From the NCBI GenBank assembly GCA_963724135.1, contig CAVRTA010000005.1:545795-609794 (forward strand): DNA of 64,000 nt, written 5' to 3'. A program made the translations under genes and the position numbers. The notes below the pieces were generated by a model, which was not told where the DNA came from, ran no database searches, and saw only the letters and a list, made by a program, of their open reading frames with translations. Every line of letters begins with the position of its first letter. Within the stretch, counting starts at the first letter, position 1. This stretch comes from DATLGB01 sp963724135 (lineage in GTDB: Bacteria; Actinomycetota; Thermoleophilia; Solirubrobacterales; Solirubrobacteraceae). This document shows, one piece after another, positions 25,801-34,774 of this stretch.

Positions 25801-26487
25801 ATGGACGCGCTCCGAGCCGCTGTCGCCGCCGCCTGCCGGCGTCTGGCCGCCGCCGGGCTGGTGCGCGGGACGTCGGGCAACGTCAGCGCGCGCGACGGCA
25901 CGCTCGTGGCGATCACGCCCACGGGAGCGGTGCTCGGCGAGCTGACGCCGGAGCAGATCGCGGTCGTCCGCCTCGACGGCGAGCAGGTCGACGGGCCCCT
26001 CGCCCCCACGTCCGAGCTCGACCTGCACCTGTCCGTGTACGCGCGCTACGAGCCGGGCGCCGTCGTCCACACCCACGCCCCCGCCGCGACGGCCGTGGCC
26101 TGCGCGCTCGACGAGCTGCCGGCGATCCACTACGAGATGCTCGCCCTCGGCGGCGCGGTGCGCGTGGCGCCGTACGCGACCTTCGGGACGCCCGAGCTGG
26201 CCGCCGGTGCGGTCGCGGCGCTCGAGGACAGGGTCGCCGCTCTGCTGGCCAACCACGGGACCGTCGCCCACGGCGCCGACCTCGCCGCGGCGGTGCAGGC
26301 CACGGAGCTGCTCGAGTGGGCGGCGGATCTCTACACGCGCGCCCGCGCACTCGGCGCCCCGCGCACGCTTTCGGAGGACGAGCTGGCGGCCGTCGTCGAA
26401 GCGGTCGCCGAGCGCGGCTACGGGAGCACGCATGCGGTTGGCGCCTTCGCGAGTGACAGGTCGGAGCGTGGTCCCCTTGGCAAATGA
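25801..26487 (+). CDS. Class II aldolase / adducin family protein (FucA-like)
   Basis: 228 residues. GTSGNVSARDG is the phosphate-binding region; zinc ligands are HTHAPAATA and the later LANHGTVAHG; the catalytic Glu is probably in PTSELDLHLSVY. It cleaves or forms sugar-phosphate aldols, such as fuculose or ribulose phosphates. The C-terminal ~20 residues run into a palindromic intergenic region and may be an extension. It is divergent from TetR and followed by a PfkB sugar kinase about 180 bp downstream, which suggests a small sugar pathway. Confidence 0.88.
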   Translation: MDALRAAVAAACRRLAAAGLVRGTSGNVSARDGTLVAITPTGAVLGELTPEQIAVVRLDGEQVDGPLAPTSELDLHLSVYARYEPGAVVHTHAPAATAVACALDELPAIHYEMLALGGAVRVAPYATFGTPELAAGAVAALEDRVAALLANHGTVAHGADLAAAVQATELLEWAADLYTRARALGAPRTLSEDELAAVVEAVAERGYGSTHAVGAFASDRSERGPLGK

Positions 26488-26600
26488 GGGAGCGGGTTCG
26501 GCCGCCGCCGGGCATTCCGCTCCGACTAACGGTTGCTATAGCCGCCCCAAGTCGGAGCACAACGGCTCGCGCCAGCCGACCCCCTCCCTCGGTGCCAACC
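26460..26600. repeat. Complex palindromic intergenic region
   Basis: An imperfect inverted repeat brackets the region (TTGGCAAATGAGGGAGCGGG near 26478 against CCCCTCCCTCGGTGCCAA near 26581). Inside it GTCGGAGC, GCTCCGAC and GTCGGAGC occur in turn, allowing alternative hairpins. The left arm overlaps the end of the aldolase gene. It could be an attenuator or terminator before the kinase gene, or a REP-like repeat. Confidence 0.4.
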
Positions 26601-26671
26601 TGCAACGGTCGCGATGGCTGACCGTGTCCGCGCGGAACAACGCAAGGCCGACGCGATGAGAGTCGATCTGC

Positions 26672-27562
26672 ATGGGCGTCCACGTGCTCGACGTGCTCGT
26701 GCGCCCGGTCGAGGAGATCCCCGAGGGCCAGGGCGGCACGCTGGTGGAGGAGATCCGGGTGACCGCGGCGGGCTCGGCGGGCGGCACGGCGATCGTGCTC
26801 TCGCGGCTCGGCGCCGAGGTGCGCTCGGCGGGCGCGATCGGGACCGACGCCGCGGGCGACATGCTGCTCGACCTGCTCGTGCGCGACGGCGTCGACACGT
26901 CGCTGCTCGTGCGCCGCGACGACGTGCAGACGAGCGCGAGCGTCCTCCCCATCCGGCCCGACGGGTCGCGGCCCGCGTTCCACGTGATCGGCGCGAACGG
27001 GACCTACGGACCGGCCGACGTCACCGATGTCGACTGCGACTTCCTGCACCTCGGCGGCCCGGAGTTCATGGGCGGCGAGGCCGCCGCGCACATCCTGTCC
27101 CGTGCGCGCGCGGGGGGCGCCGTCACGTCCGCCGACATCCTCGCGCCCGGCGATCCGGGCCTGCTGGAGTGGATCGCACCTGCGCTGCCGGAGCTCGACC
27201 ACCTCCTGCCCAACGAGGAGCAGGTGCTGGGCTTCACGGGCGAGACGGACGTCGTGGCCGCGTGCCGGGCGCTGATCGCCCGCGGCGTGGGCTGCGTCGC
27301 GGTCACGCGCGGCGCCGACGGCGCGCTGGTCGTCACCGCCGACAGCGAGCACGCGGTGCCGGCGCTTCCGGTGGACGTCGTCGACACAACCGGCTGCGGC
27401 GACGCCTTCTCGGCCGGCTACCTGCGCGGGCTCTCGCTCGGGCGCTCCCCGGCGGACGCGGCGCGGCTCGGCTGCGCCACCGCGGCCCGGGTCGCCCGCG
27501 GGCTCGGCACCGACGCCGGCAGCTACGACCTACCGGCGGTTCAGCGGGCGCTCGCGGAGTAG
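26672..27562 (+). CDS. PfkB-family carbohydrate kinase
   Basis: 296 residues in the intact frame. Substrate side: SAGGTAIVLSRLGAEVRSAGAIGTDAAGDMLL. PfkB signature near the end: VDVVDTTGCGDAFSAGYLRGL, with the catalytic Asp in GCGDAF. It phosphorylates a sugar or nucleoside with ATP. The ATG at 26672 lies inside the expected first beta strand. An ATG at 26656 followed by removal of one base (about 26666) would give MRVVCMGVHVLDVL, the usual PfkB N-terminus, so a one-base insertion near the start is likely. It may work with the upstream aldolase. Confidence 0.85.
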   Translation: MGVHVLDVLVRPVEEIPEGQGGTLVEEIRVTAAGSAGGTAIVLSRLGAEVRSAGAIGTDAAGDMLLDLLVRDGVDTSLLVRRDDVQTSASVLPIRPDGSRPAFHVIGANGTYGPADVTDVDCDFLHLGGPEFMGGEAAAHILSRARAGGAVTSADILAPGDPGLLEWIAPALPELDHLLPNEEQVLGFTGETDVVAACRALIARGVGCVAVTRGADGALVVTADSEHAVPALPVDVVDTTGCGDAFSAGYLRGLSLGRSPADAARLGCATAARVARGLGTDAGSYDLPAVQRALAE

Positions 27563-27572
27563 CTTCCGGGGC

Positions 27573-30251
27573 ATGCCCCGGGTCATCGTCGCGCTGCTCG
27601 CTCTTTTGCTCGTCGCCCCCACCGCCGGGGCGGCCGTCCAGCCCTACGGGACCAACAACGTCCCCGGCTTCCGCAACGTGCTGCCGCCCGGCGCGGCCGG
27701 GACAGACAACGCGCTCCAGCTCGCCGCGTTCGAGGCCACGGGCGCGCGCCCGGCGCACTGGGTCGACCAGCAGCCCCTGTACGAGAACCTGCTCTACGCC
27801 TCCCCCACGCTCACGCACGACCAGGTCGCGCGAGTACTTCAAGGACGCGACCTTCGGAGTCAAGGTGGAGGACGTCGCCTCGACGGTCAGCCCGCGCCCG
27901 GGCGTGACGATCGTGCGCGACCGCGCCTACGGCGTTCCGCATATCTACGGCGACACGCGCGGGGACGTCCTGTTCGGCGAGGGCTACGCCGGCGCGCAGG
28001 ACCGGCTGTTCCTGATGGACATCCTGCGCCACACGGGACGCGCGGAGCTGTCGTCGTTCGTGGGCGGGTCGCCGGGCAACCGGGAGATGGACCGCACGCA
28101 GTGGTCGATCGCCCCGTACAAGGAGTCCGACCTGCAGATGCAGATCGACCTCGCCGACGACTTCTACGGCGCGGAGGGCAAGCAGCTCCAGGACGACCTC
28201 GCGCAGTTCGTCGCCGGCATCAACGCAGTACATCACCGAGGCGCGCACTGAACCCGACGCTGATGCCGGGCGAGTACGCGGCGTTCGGGATGACCGGGCC
28301 GGACGACTGGAAGGGGACCGACGTGATCGCGACGGCCTCGCTGATCGGCGGGATATTCGGCAAGGGGGGCGGGCGCGAACTGCAGTCGGCGCTGGCCCTG
28401 CAGGCGTTCGAGAAGCGCTTCGGGCGCAGGCGGGGGCGGCGCGCCTGGCTGGACTTCCGCTCCAAGAACGACCCCGAGGCGCCGACGACGATCGACCGCA
28501 AGCGCTTCCCGTACCAGACTGGCTCGCCGTTCGCCAAGCGCGGGCTGGCGATGCCCGATCCGGGCTCGGTGACGTTCACGCCGGTGGCGCCGCCGGTGGC
28601 TGGGCGCGTCGGCGGACGCGGAGTCGTTCGGCTCCGCGCTGATGCGCGCGGCGCCGTTCCCGTCGCACGCTTCCAACTGGGAGATGGTCAGCGCCAAGCA
28701 CTCGGCCACCGGCCATCCGATCGGCGTGCTCGGCCCGCAGGTCGGCTACTACGTCCCGCAGATCCTGATGGAGCAGGACATCCACGGCGGCGGCCTCGAC
28801 GCGCGCGGCGCGACGTTCCCAGGCGTCAACGTGATCGTCCAGCTCGGCCACGGCACCGACTACGCGTGGAGCGCCACGACGGCGAACACCGACAACGTCG
28901 ACACGTTCGCCGAGGTGCTCTGCCAGGACGACTTCCACTACCTCTACAAGGGCGAGTGCCTGCGCGATGGAGAAGCTCGAGCGCACCAACTCCTGGTCGC
29001 CGAGCGTGGGAGACGACACGCCTGCGGGGTCGGAGACGCTGACCGCCTACCGGACCGTGCACGGCATCGTCTACGCGCGCGGGACGGTGACGGGCAAGAA
29101 GGTCGCCTTCGTCACCGCGCGCACGACCTACTTCCACGAGGCCGACTCGGCGCTCGGGCTTCTACTGCCTCAACCAGCCGAGCTGCGTCAAGGACCCGCA
29201 GTCGTTCCGCAAGGCGGTCGCCAAGATCAACTTCGGCTTCAACTGGGCCTACATCGACTCGAAGCACACCGCCTACCAGCAGTCGGGCTGGTACCCGAAG
29301 CGCGCCCGCGGGACCTCGCCCGACTTCCCGATCCTCGGGACCGGCGAGTACGACTGGCAGGGCTTCGACCCGGTGCGCCACACCATGGCCGTGCTCTCCA
29401 ACAAGCAGCGCCCGCACGTCGTCGACCAGCCCTACACGGTGTCGTGGAACGGCAAGCAGGCGCGCGGCTGGGCGGCCGCCGACGACCTCTACTACTGGGG
29501 CTCGCTGCAGCGCCAGCAGATGATCCAGGACTTCCTCCGGCGCGCGGGGCGCGGCGGACGCAAGATCGGCGCTCCACCAGCTCGTGCAGTCGATGGAGGA
29601 GCCGGCGACGCAGGACATCCGCGGGCTCTACGTCCTGCCGGTCGCTGTTCCGCGCGCTGGGGAGGGCGAGCGACCCGAAGCTGGCCGAGGCGGTGGCGAC
29701 CCTGCGCGCCTGGCGCAAGGCCGGCGCGCACCGTCGCGACCTCGACAAGGACGGCGTCTACGACGACGACAAGGCGGTCACGCTGATGGACGCGTGGTGG
29801 CCGAAGCTGTCCGAGGCGGTCTTCGCGCCCGCGCTCGGCAACGACGTCGTCGACGCGCTGCGAGACGATGGTTCCCTACGACGCGGACCTCGAACCCGGC
29901 CGCTCACCGTCCGCCCCGGCGTTCTCGACCGGCTGGTACGGCTACGTCCACAAGGACCTGCGCAGCCTCTTCACTCCCCGCAAGGTCCGCGGCCGCTGGT
30001 CGCGCGTCTACTGCGGCCGCGGCTCCAGGTCCCGCTGCCGCAACGCGCTGCGCCAGTCGCTCACGGACGCGCTCGGCGTCACCAAGGCGCAGCTCTACGG
30101 CACCGGTGCGTGCGCGGACGACCCGCAGGCGTCCTGCTTCGACATGAACCGCCCGACGAACGCGTCCGCGGTCACGAGCCCACCGTTCCCGTTCCAGAAC
30201 CGCCCGACGTTCCAGCAGACCGTCGAGCTGTTCGAGAAGCTCCCCCGCTGA
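27573..30251 (+). pseudogene. Secreted penicillin-acylase (Ntn-hydrolase) family protein, nine frameshifts
   Basis: ATG 27573 opens a signal peptide (VIVALLALLLVAPTAGA). The reading then continues through nine changes of frame, each equal to one extra base, near 27831, 28226, 28245, 28604, 28964, 29157, 29568, 29640 and 29864, to the stop at 30251. Every segment is conserved: PRPGVTIVRDRAYGVPHIYG, GAGYAGAQDRLF-like GEGYAGAQDRLF, SSFVGGSPGNREMDRTQW, SNWEMVSAKHSATGHP (Ser-Asn at the usual start of the beta chain), GHGTDYAWSATTA, NTDNVDTFAEV. Normal members hydrolyse beta-lactam, acyl-homoserine-lactone or other amides after self-cleavage. As written the gene cannot be translated in one piece. 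Confidence 0.85.
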
Positions 30252-30284
30252 CGGTCCGGGGCCCCTGCCATCGTTGTATGGGTC

Positions 30285-30584
30285 ATGGAGTCGGTCGAGC
30301 AGCGAAGGAGCACCCGGACGATGATCGAGTTGCCGTGCACGCTGGCGAGGCGTCGGGGCAACCCGATCCGCGCCATCACGCAGGACGTCGGAACGGGAGG
30401 GATGTGCGTGGTCACCGACCGCCCGCTGAGCATGGACGAGGAGCTCGAGTTCGACCTCGTGCCCGACGAGCCCGATCACCCGCACGGGCGGGCGCGCGTC
30501 GTCCGCCAGCAGCGGACGAACTGCTACGCGCTGCGCTTCGAGCACCCGATGGCGGACATGCCCGCCTGGCTCGCGACCCACTGA
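30285..30584 (+). CDS. PilZ domain protein (c-di-GMP binding)
   Basis: 99 residues consisting only of a PilZ domain. An RxxxR-like segment (EQRRSTR) is followed by the DVGTGGMCV strand matching the D/NxSxxG motif in part, then the VRQQRTNCYALRFEHP end strand. The Ser of the second motif is Thr/Gly here, so c-di-GMP affinity is uncertain. It probably acts as a small cytoplasmic c-di-GMP effector. A GGDEF-EAL protein is encoded 6 kb away. The stop faces the MMPL stop at a distance of 1 bp. Confidence 0.8.
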   Translation: MESVEQRRSTRTMIELPCTLARRRGNPIRAITQDVGTGGMCVVTDRPLSMDEELEFDLVPDEPDHPHGRARVVRQQRTNCYALRFEHPMADMPAWLATH

Positions 30585-30585
30585 G

Positions 30586-32691
30586 TCAGGATTCCCTGAT
30601 CGCGAAGCGGGCGTGCAGCCGGCGCAGCGGCGCCGGGGCCCACCAGTTGTAGTCGCCCAGCAGGCGCATCAGCGCGGGGACCAGCAGGGCGCGCACGATC
30701 GTCGTGTCGAGGATGACCGCGGCAACCATGCCGATCGCGATCTCCTTCATGAAGAACACCGGCGACAGCGCGAACGCGAGGAAGACGATGGCGATGGCCG
30801 CGGCGGCGGCGGAGATGACGCGGCCGGTGCGGGCGATGCCGGCCGCGACCGCGTCCGTGTTCGACGCGCCGCCGTCGTGCTGCTCCTTGATGCGCGCGAG
30901 CACCAGGACCGCGTAATCGGTCGAGAGCCCGAAGGTGACCGCGAACAGGAAGACGAGGCTGGTGACCTCGATCGCGGCGGGGCCTTGGTAGTTGGTGAGC
31001 CCGTCGAGCGCGCCGTGCTGGAAGGCGATCACGATGAACCCGAGCGCGGCGGCGAGGGTGATGGCGTTCATCAGCAGCGTCTTGAGCGGCAGCAGCACCG
31101 AGCCCGTGAGCAGGAAGATCAGGATCAGCGTCCCCACCGCGACGAGCGCGATCACGAGCGGGAGGTGGTCGCCGAGGCTGCGCTTCTGGTCGATGAAGCG
31201 CGCCGTGTTGCCCGACACCAGCACCTCCGCCCCCGCCGGGGGCGGGAGCGCGCGGATCGCGCGCACGACGTCCTGGCCCGGCGCCGAGAGCGCGCGGTCG
31301 CGCAGCGCGAGGTTGGCGAAGGCGACCGTGGCGGACGCGCGCTCGAACGGGCGCACCACGGTGACGCCGTCGATGGCGCGCAACCGCTCACGGAACTGCC
31401 TCAGCTCGCGCTCGCCGGCACCACCCTGGACCGTCACCGTCACGGCCTCGGTGACGTCGCGCGGGTAGTGCGCGAAGACGTAGGCGTTGGCGTCGTAGGA
31501 CGGCTGCGTGTCGGGGACGGCCTCGGCGCTCGGGCCAGTGAGCACGGTGCCGGTGAGCGGCGCCGCGACGCCGAGCAGCAGCCCGACGCTCAGCAGCGCG
31601 ACCGCGACCGGGCGCCGCATCACGGCGTGCGCGAGCCGGTGCCACCCGCCCGACTCGGCCGACACGGGCCGCCCCCGCCGCACCGACCACTTGTTGATGT
31701 TCTGGCCCAGCAGCGCCAGCAGGGACGGCACGACGAGCAGCGCGATCAGCGCCGAGAGCAGGCCGACCGTCGCGCCCGCCGCGCCGAGCGAGTACAAGAA
31801 CCGCTGCGGCATCGCCATCAGCCCCGCCATGGCGACCGCAACGGTCGCGCCGCTGAACAGCGCCGCCCGCCCCGCGGAGGTCACCACCCGCCGGTGCGCC
31901 TCGCGTGTCGGTCCGTCGCGCTCGAGCTCCTCCCGGTAGCGCGACACCATCAGCAGCGCGTAGTCGACCGCCAGCCCCAGCGACAGCGCGGTCGAGATGT
32001 TCAGCGCGAACACCGAGGTGTCGACGAGCTCCGCCATCACCCGCAGCATCAGGAACGTCCCGAGGATCGAGATCACGCCGATGGTCAGCGGGATCGCCGC
32101 CGCGATGGCCCCGCGGAACACGAGCAGCAGCAGGATCGCCAGCGCCGGGAACGCCACCAGCTCCGCGGTCGTGAGGTCGGCGCGGGTCTGGTCGTTGACC
32201 TCACTGAAGCTCGGGGCGAACCCTCCGACCGCCACGTCGAGCGCGCTGCGCGCCGCGACCGGCTTGATGTCCTCGGCCGACTCGCCGCCGATCGCCTCGA
32301 CGTCCTGCGCCGACAGGTGCCCGAGGATCACCGCCGACTCGCCGTCGCGCGCCGGCACGGCGCGGTCCACACGCCCGACGTGCCGCGTCTCCCTCAGCGC
32401 CTGCTCGAGCGAGGCGACCTCGCGCCGGACGGACGGCGCGCGCAGGTCGAGCCTCCCGCCCTGCGGCGACCGGACCACGAGCACGATCCCGGGGTTCGCG
32501 TCGTAGCCGAGCGTCTTGCGCAGCAGCGACGTCGCGCGCTCGCTCTCCGACGAGCTGTCGGTGAAGCCCGCGGCGAGCAGGTGCTTCTCCACGTCATGGC
32601 CGAAGAAGCCCGCGACCGCCGCGAACACGGCCACCGCCGCGAGCACCCGCTTCGGGTGCGTCCAGGTGAGATCGGCGACCCTCCCCAGCAC
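30586..32691 (-). CDS. MMPL/RND-superfamily transporter
   Basis: 701 residues with two repeats, each of one TM helix, a large extracytoplasmic loop and five TM helices. Typical MMPL segments: HPKRVLAAVAVFAAVAGFFG at the N-terminus, ALSLGLAVDYALLMVSRYREEL in repeat one and TFGLSTDYAVLVLARIKEQHD in repeat two, with Asp-Tyr pairs of the proton relay. It exports lipids or other hydrophobic molecules using the proton gradient. It stands alone, convergent with the PilZ gene and followed by an FMN oxidase on the same strand. Confidence 0.92.
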   Translation of the reverse strand: MLGRVADLTWTHPKRVLAAVAVFAAVAGFFGHDVEKHLLAAGFTDSSSESERATSLLRKTLGYDANPGIVLVVRSPQGGRLDLRAPSVRREVASLEQALRETRHVGRVDRAVPARDGESAVILGHLSAQDVEAIGGESAEDIKPVAARSALDVAVGGFAPSFSEVNDQTRADLTTAELVAFPALAILLLLVFRGAIAAAIPLTIGVISILGTFLMLRVMAELVDTSVFALNISTALSLGLAVDYALLMVSRYREELERDGPTREAHRRVVTSAGRAALFSGATVAVAMAGLMAMPQRFLYSLGAAGATVGLLSALIALLVVPSLLALLGQNINKWSVRRGRPVSAESGGWHRLAHAVMRRPVAVALLSVGLLLGVAAPLTGTVLTGPSAEAVPDTQPSYDANAYVFAHYPRDVTEAVTVTVQGGAGERELRQFRERLRAIDGVTVVRPFERASATVAFANLALRDRALSAPGQDVVRAIRALPPPAGAEVLVSGNTARFIDQKRSLGDHLPLVIALVAVGTLILIFLLTGSVLLPLKTLLMNAITLAAALGFIVIAFQHGALDGLTNYQGPAAIEVTSLVFLFAVTFGLSTDYAVLVLARIKEQHDGGASNTDAVAAGIARTGRVISAAAAAIAIVFLAFALSPVFFMKEIAIGMVAAVILDTTIVRALLVPALMRLLGDYNWWAPAPLRRLHARFAIRES

Positions 32692-32724
32692 GAGGCCGCG
32701 AACCGTACCGTTTCGTGACGCAAC

Positions 32725-33984
32725 CTAGAGTGACGCTGATCCGGGTCTGCGCACGAGCGCATCGCGCGTGATCTCGCCGACCGACGCGCAGCCGGCGAGG
32801 CCCATCGTGAGATCGAAGTCGGCCGCGAGGTTGCGGATCACCTCGCGCACGCCCGCCTCGCCGGCGACGGCGAGGCCGTAGGCGTACGGGCGCCCGATCA
32901 GGGTGCCACGGGCGCCGAGCGCGAGCGCCTTGAAGACGTCGGCGCCGCCGCGCACGCCGGAGTCGAGCAGGACGGGGATCGCGCCGTCGACCGCCTCGAT
33001 GACACCCGGCAGCGCCTCGATCGTCGCGATCGCTCCGTCGACCTGGCGGCCGCCGTGGTTGGAGACGATGATCGCGTCCATCCCCTCGGCGACCGCTCGG
33101 CGCGCGTCGTCGGGGTGCAGGATGCCCTTGAGGACGATCGGCAGCTTGGTGCGCTCGCGCAGGAACGGCAGGTCGGCCCAGGTCAGCGACGGCCGCGAGT
33201 AGATGCGCACGAAGCGCTGGACCGCGGCCCGGGCGAGCCGGCGCTCGCCGGGGTAGTTGCGCAGGATCTGCATCAGCACGCCGAGCGCGTTCAGCGACGG
33301 CTTCGGGTCGGGGGTGTCCGCGTCCAGCGGCGTCTCCAGCAGCTCGGTGAAGATGGGGTCGCTCGTGTACTGCGCGATCCCCTTGCCGCGCAGGAACGGC
33401 AGGTAGGCAACGTCGAGGTCACGCGTGCGCCAGCCGAGCAGCGTCGTGTCCAGCGTCACTGCGATCGCGGTGCAGCCGCTGCTCTCAGCGCGTGCCACGA
33501 ACGACTCGACCAGCTCGTTCGACAGCGACCAGTAGAGCTGGAACCAGTGCGGCGTCTCGCCGAGCACCTTGCCGACCGCCTCCATCGGCGTCGAGGCCTG
33601 GTTGGAGAGCACCATCGGCACGCCCTCGGCGTGCGCGGCGCGCGCCACCGCCAGGTCGGACTGCCGGTGCGCCATCTCGAGCACCCCGACCGGCGCGAGC
33701 ATGAACGGGACCGCGAAGCGCTGCCCGAACAGCTCCACGCTCGTGTCGCGCACCGACACGTCGCGCAGCATCCGGGGCACGATCCGCCAGTCGTCCCAGC
33801 CGGCGCGGTTCGCGCGCACCGTGGCCTCACCACCGGCACCGCCGGCGATGTACGCGAACGCCTCGCGGCTCATCGAGCGCTCGGCAGCCCGCTCGAGCTC
33901 GGTGTGGTCGACGGGCACGCGCGGCCTGCGGCCGCCGACGCCGTCGAGGTAGACCGCCGTCTGGCGCAGGACCCCGAACGCCAT
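32725..33984 (-). CDS. FMN-dependent alpha-hydroxy-acid oxidase / lactate 2-monooxygenase
   Basis: 419 residues. (beta/alpha)8 FMN enzyme with the active-site motif SNHGGRQVDG (His base and Arg for the substrate carboxylate), the phosphate-binding LLDSGVRGGADVFKALALGA and the N-terminal AFAYIAGGAGGEATVRANRAGWDDWRI. Its length and the WFQLYW region resemble lactate monooxygenase and mycofactocin-type lactate dehydrogenases. ATG 33984 shares one base with the stop of the methyltransferase gene (TGATG), so they are coupled. The exact acceptor (oxygen or another) is unknown. Confidence 0.9.
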   Translation of the reverse strand: MAFGVLRQTAVYLDGVGGRRPRVPVDHTELERAAERSMSREAFAYIAGGAGGEATVRANRAGWDDWRIVPRMLRDVSVRDTSVELFGQRFAVPFMLAPVGVLEMAHRQSDLAVARAAHAEGVPMVLSNQASTPMEAVGKVLGETPHWFQLYWSLSNELVESFVARAESSGCTAIAVTLDTTLLGWRTRDLDVAYLPFLRGKGIAQYTSDPIFTELLETPLDADTPDPKPSLNALGVLMQILRNYPGERRLARAAVQRFVRIYSRPSLTWADLPFLRERTKLPIVLKGILHPDDARRAVAEGMDAIIVSNHGGRQVDGAIATIEALPGVIEAVDGAIPVLLDSGVRGGADVFKALALGARGTLIGRPYAYGLAVAGEAGVREVIRNLAADFDLTMGLAGCASVGEITRDALVRRPGSASL

Positions 33985-34751
33985 CAGCCGAGGTACTCCG
34001 ACTCGAGCACGACGTCGGGGATCAGCGACTGGTACTCGACGTGGGTGGCGTGGGCGGTCGTGCGCCACGTCTTCCCTTCGGCGGCCTCGATGTGCGCCCG
34101 GTAGGCGGGCGCGCCCGGGTTGCGGACGTTGTCGGCGACGACGATGGAGCCGGGATGCAGCCACCCCTCGGCCACGATGCGCTCGAGGTCGGGCAGGTAG
34201 GCGTCCTTGTCGTGGTCGAGGAACACGAAGTCGAGCGCTCCGGCGGTGAAGCCGTGCTCGTCGCGCAGCCGCCCGACCGTCGCGCCGCCGTCGCCGAGCG
34301 TGCCGACGACCACCGTCAGCTCGTCGCCGATCCCGGAGTGGTCCCAGATGCGCCGGGCGATCTCGGCGTTCGCCGCGTTGAACTCGATCGACACGAGGCG
34401 CGCGTCGGGCTTCATCGCCCGCGCGGCGCGCAGCCCGCTGTAGCCGCAGTAGGTGCCCAGCTCGAGCAGCAGGCTCGCGTCGGCGCGGCGGATCGCGGCG
34501 TCGAGGAGCTCGCCCTTCTCGTCGCCGACGTTGATCAGGAAGCTCTTCGTCATACAGAACTCGTCCACGGCGTCGATCGCGGCGTCGAGGTCTCCGGGCG
34601 GCGCGTGCTCGAGCACGTGGTCGGCGAGCCGCTGCTCGCGGCCGTCGCCGACCTGCCACTCCCTGGTCAGCGTCTTCATCCCGAGCACCATCCGCAGCAC
34701 CGACCAGCGCAGGAACGGGAGGCGCCGGCCGCCGAGCTCGAGCAGTCTCAT
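33984..34751 (-). CDS. O-methyltransferase, COMT-like
   Basis: 255 residues. SAM motif I is LLLELGTYCGYSGLR. The acidic SAM ribose residue lies in RLVSIEFN. The metal-binding residues are in VFLDHDKDAYL and VVADNVRNPG, as in Mg-dependent catechol O-methyltransferases. The N-terminal ~45 residues (SVLRMVLGMKTLTREWQVGDGRE) match the COMT family lead-in. It methylates a catechol or a similar diol using SAM. It is the first gene of a two-gene unit with the FMN oxidase. Confidence 0.88.
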   Translation of the reverse strand: MRLLELGGRRLPFLRWSVLRMVLGMKTLTREWQVGDGREQRLADHVLEHAPPGDLDAAIDAVDEFCMTKSFLINVGDEKGELLDAAIRRADASLLLELGTYCGYSGLRAARAMKPDARLVSIEFNAANAEIARRIWDHSGIGDELTVVVGTLGDGGATVGRLRDEHGFTAGALDFVFLDHDKDAYLPDLERIVAEGWLHPGSIVVADNVRNPGAPAYRAHIEAAEGKTWRTTAHATHVEYQSLIPDVVLESEYLG

Positions 34752-34774
34752 GCGCGCAGACTACGGTTTGAGGC

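Noticed and set aside
30613..32718. 701-codon open frame on the plus strand opposite the MMPL gene
   Set aside because: It mirrors the MMPL gene and its translation is Arg/His/Asp-rich without domains; long antisense frames are normal in GC-rich DNA.
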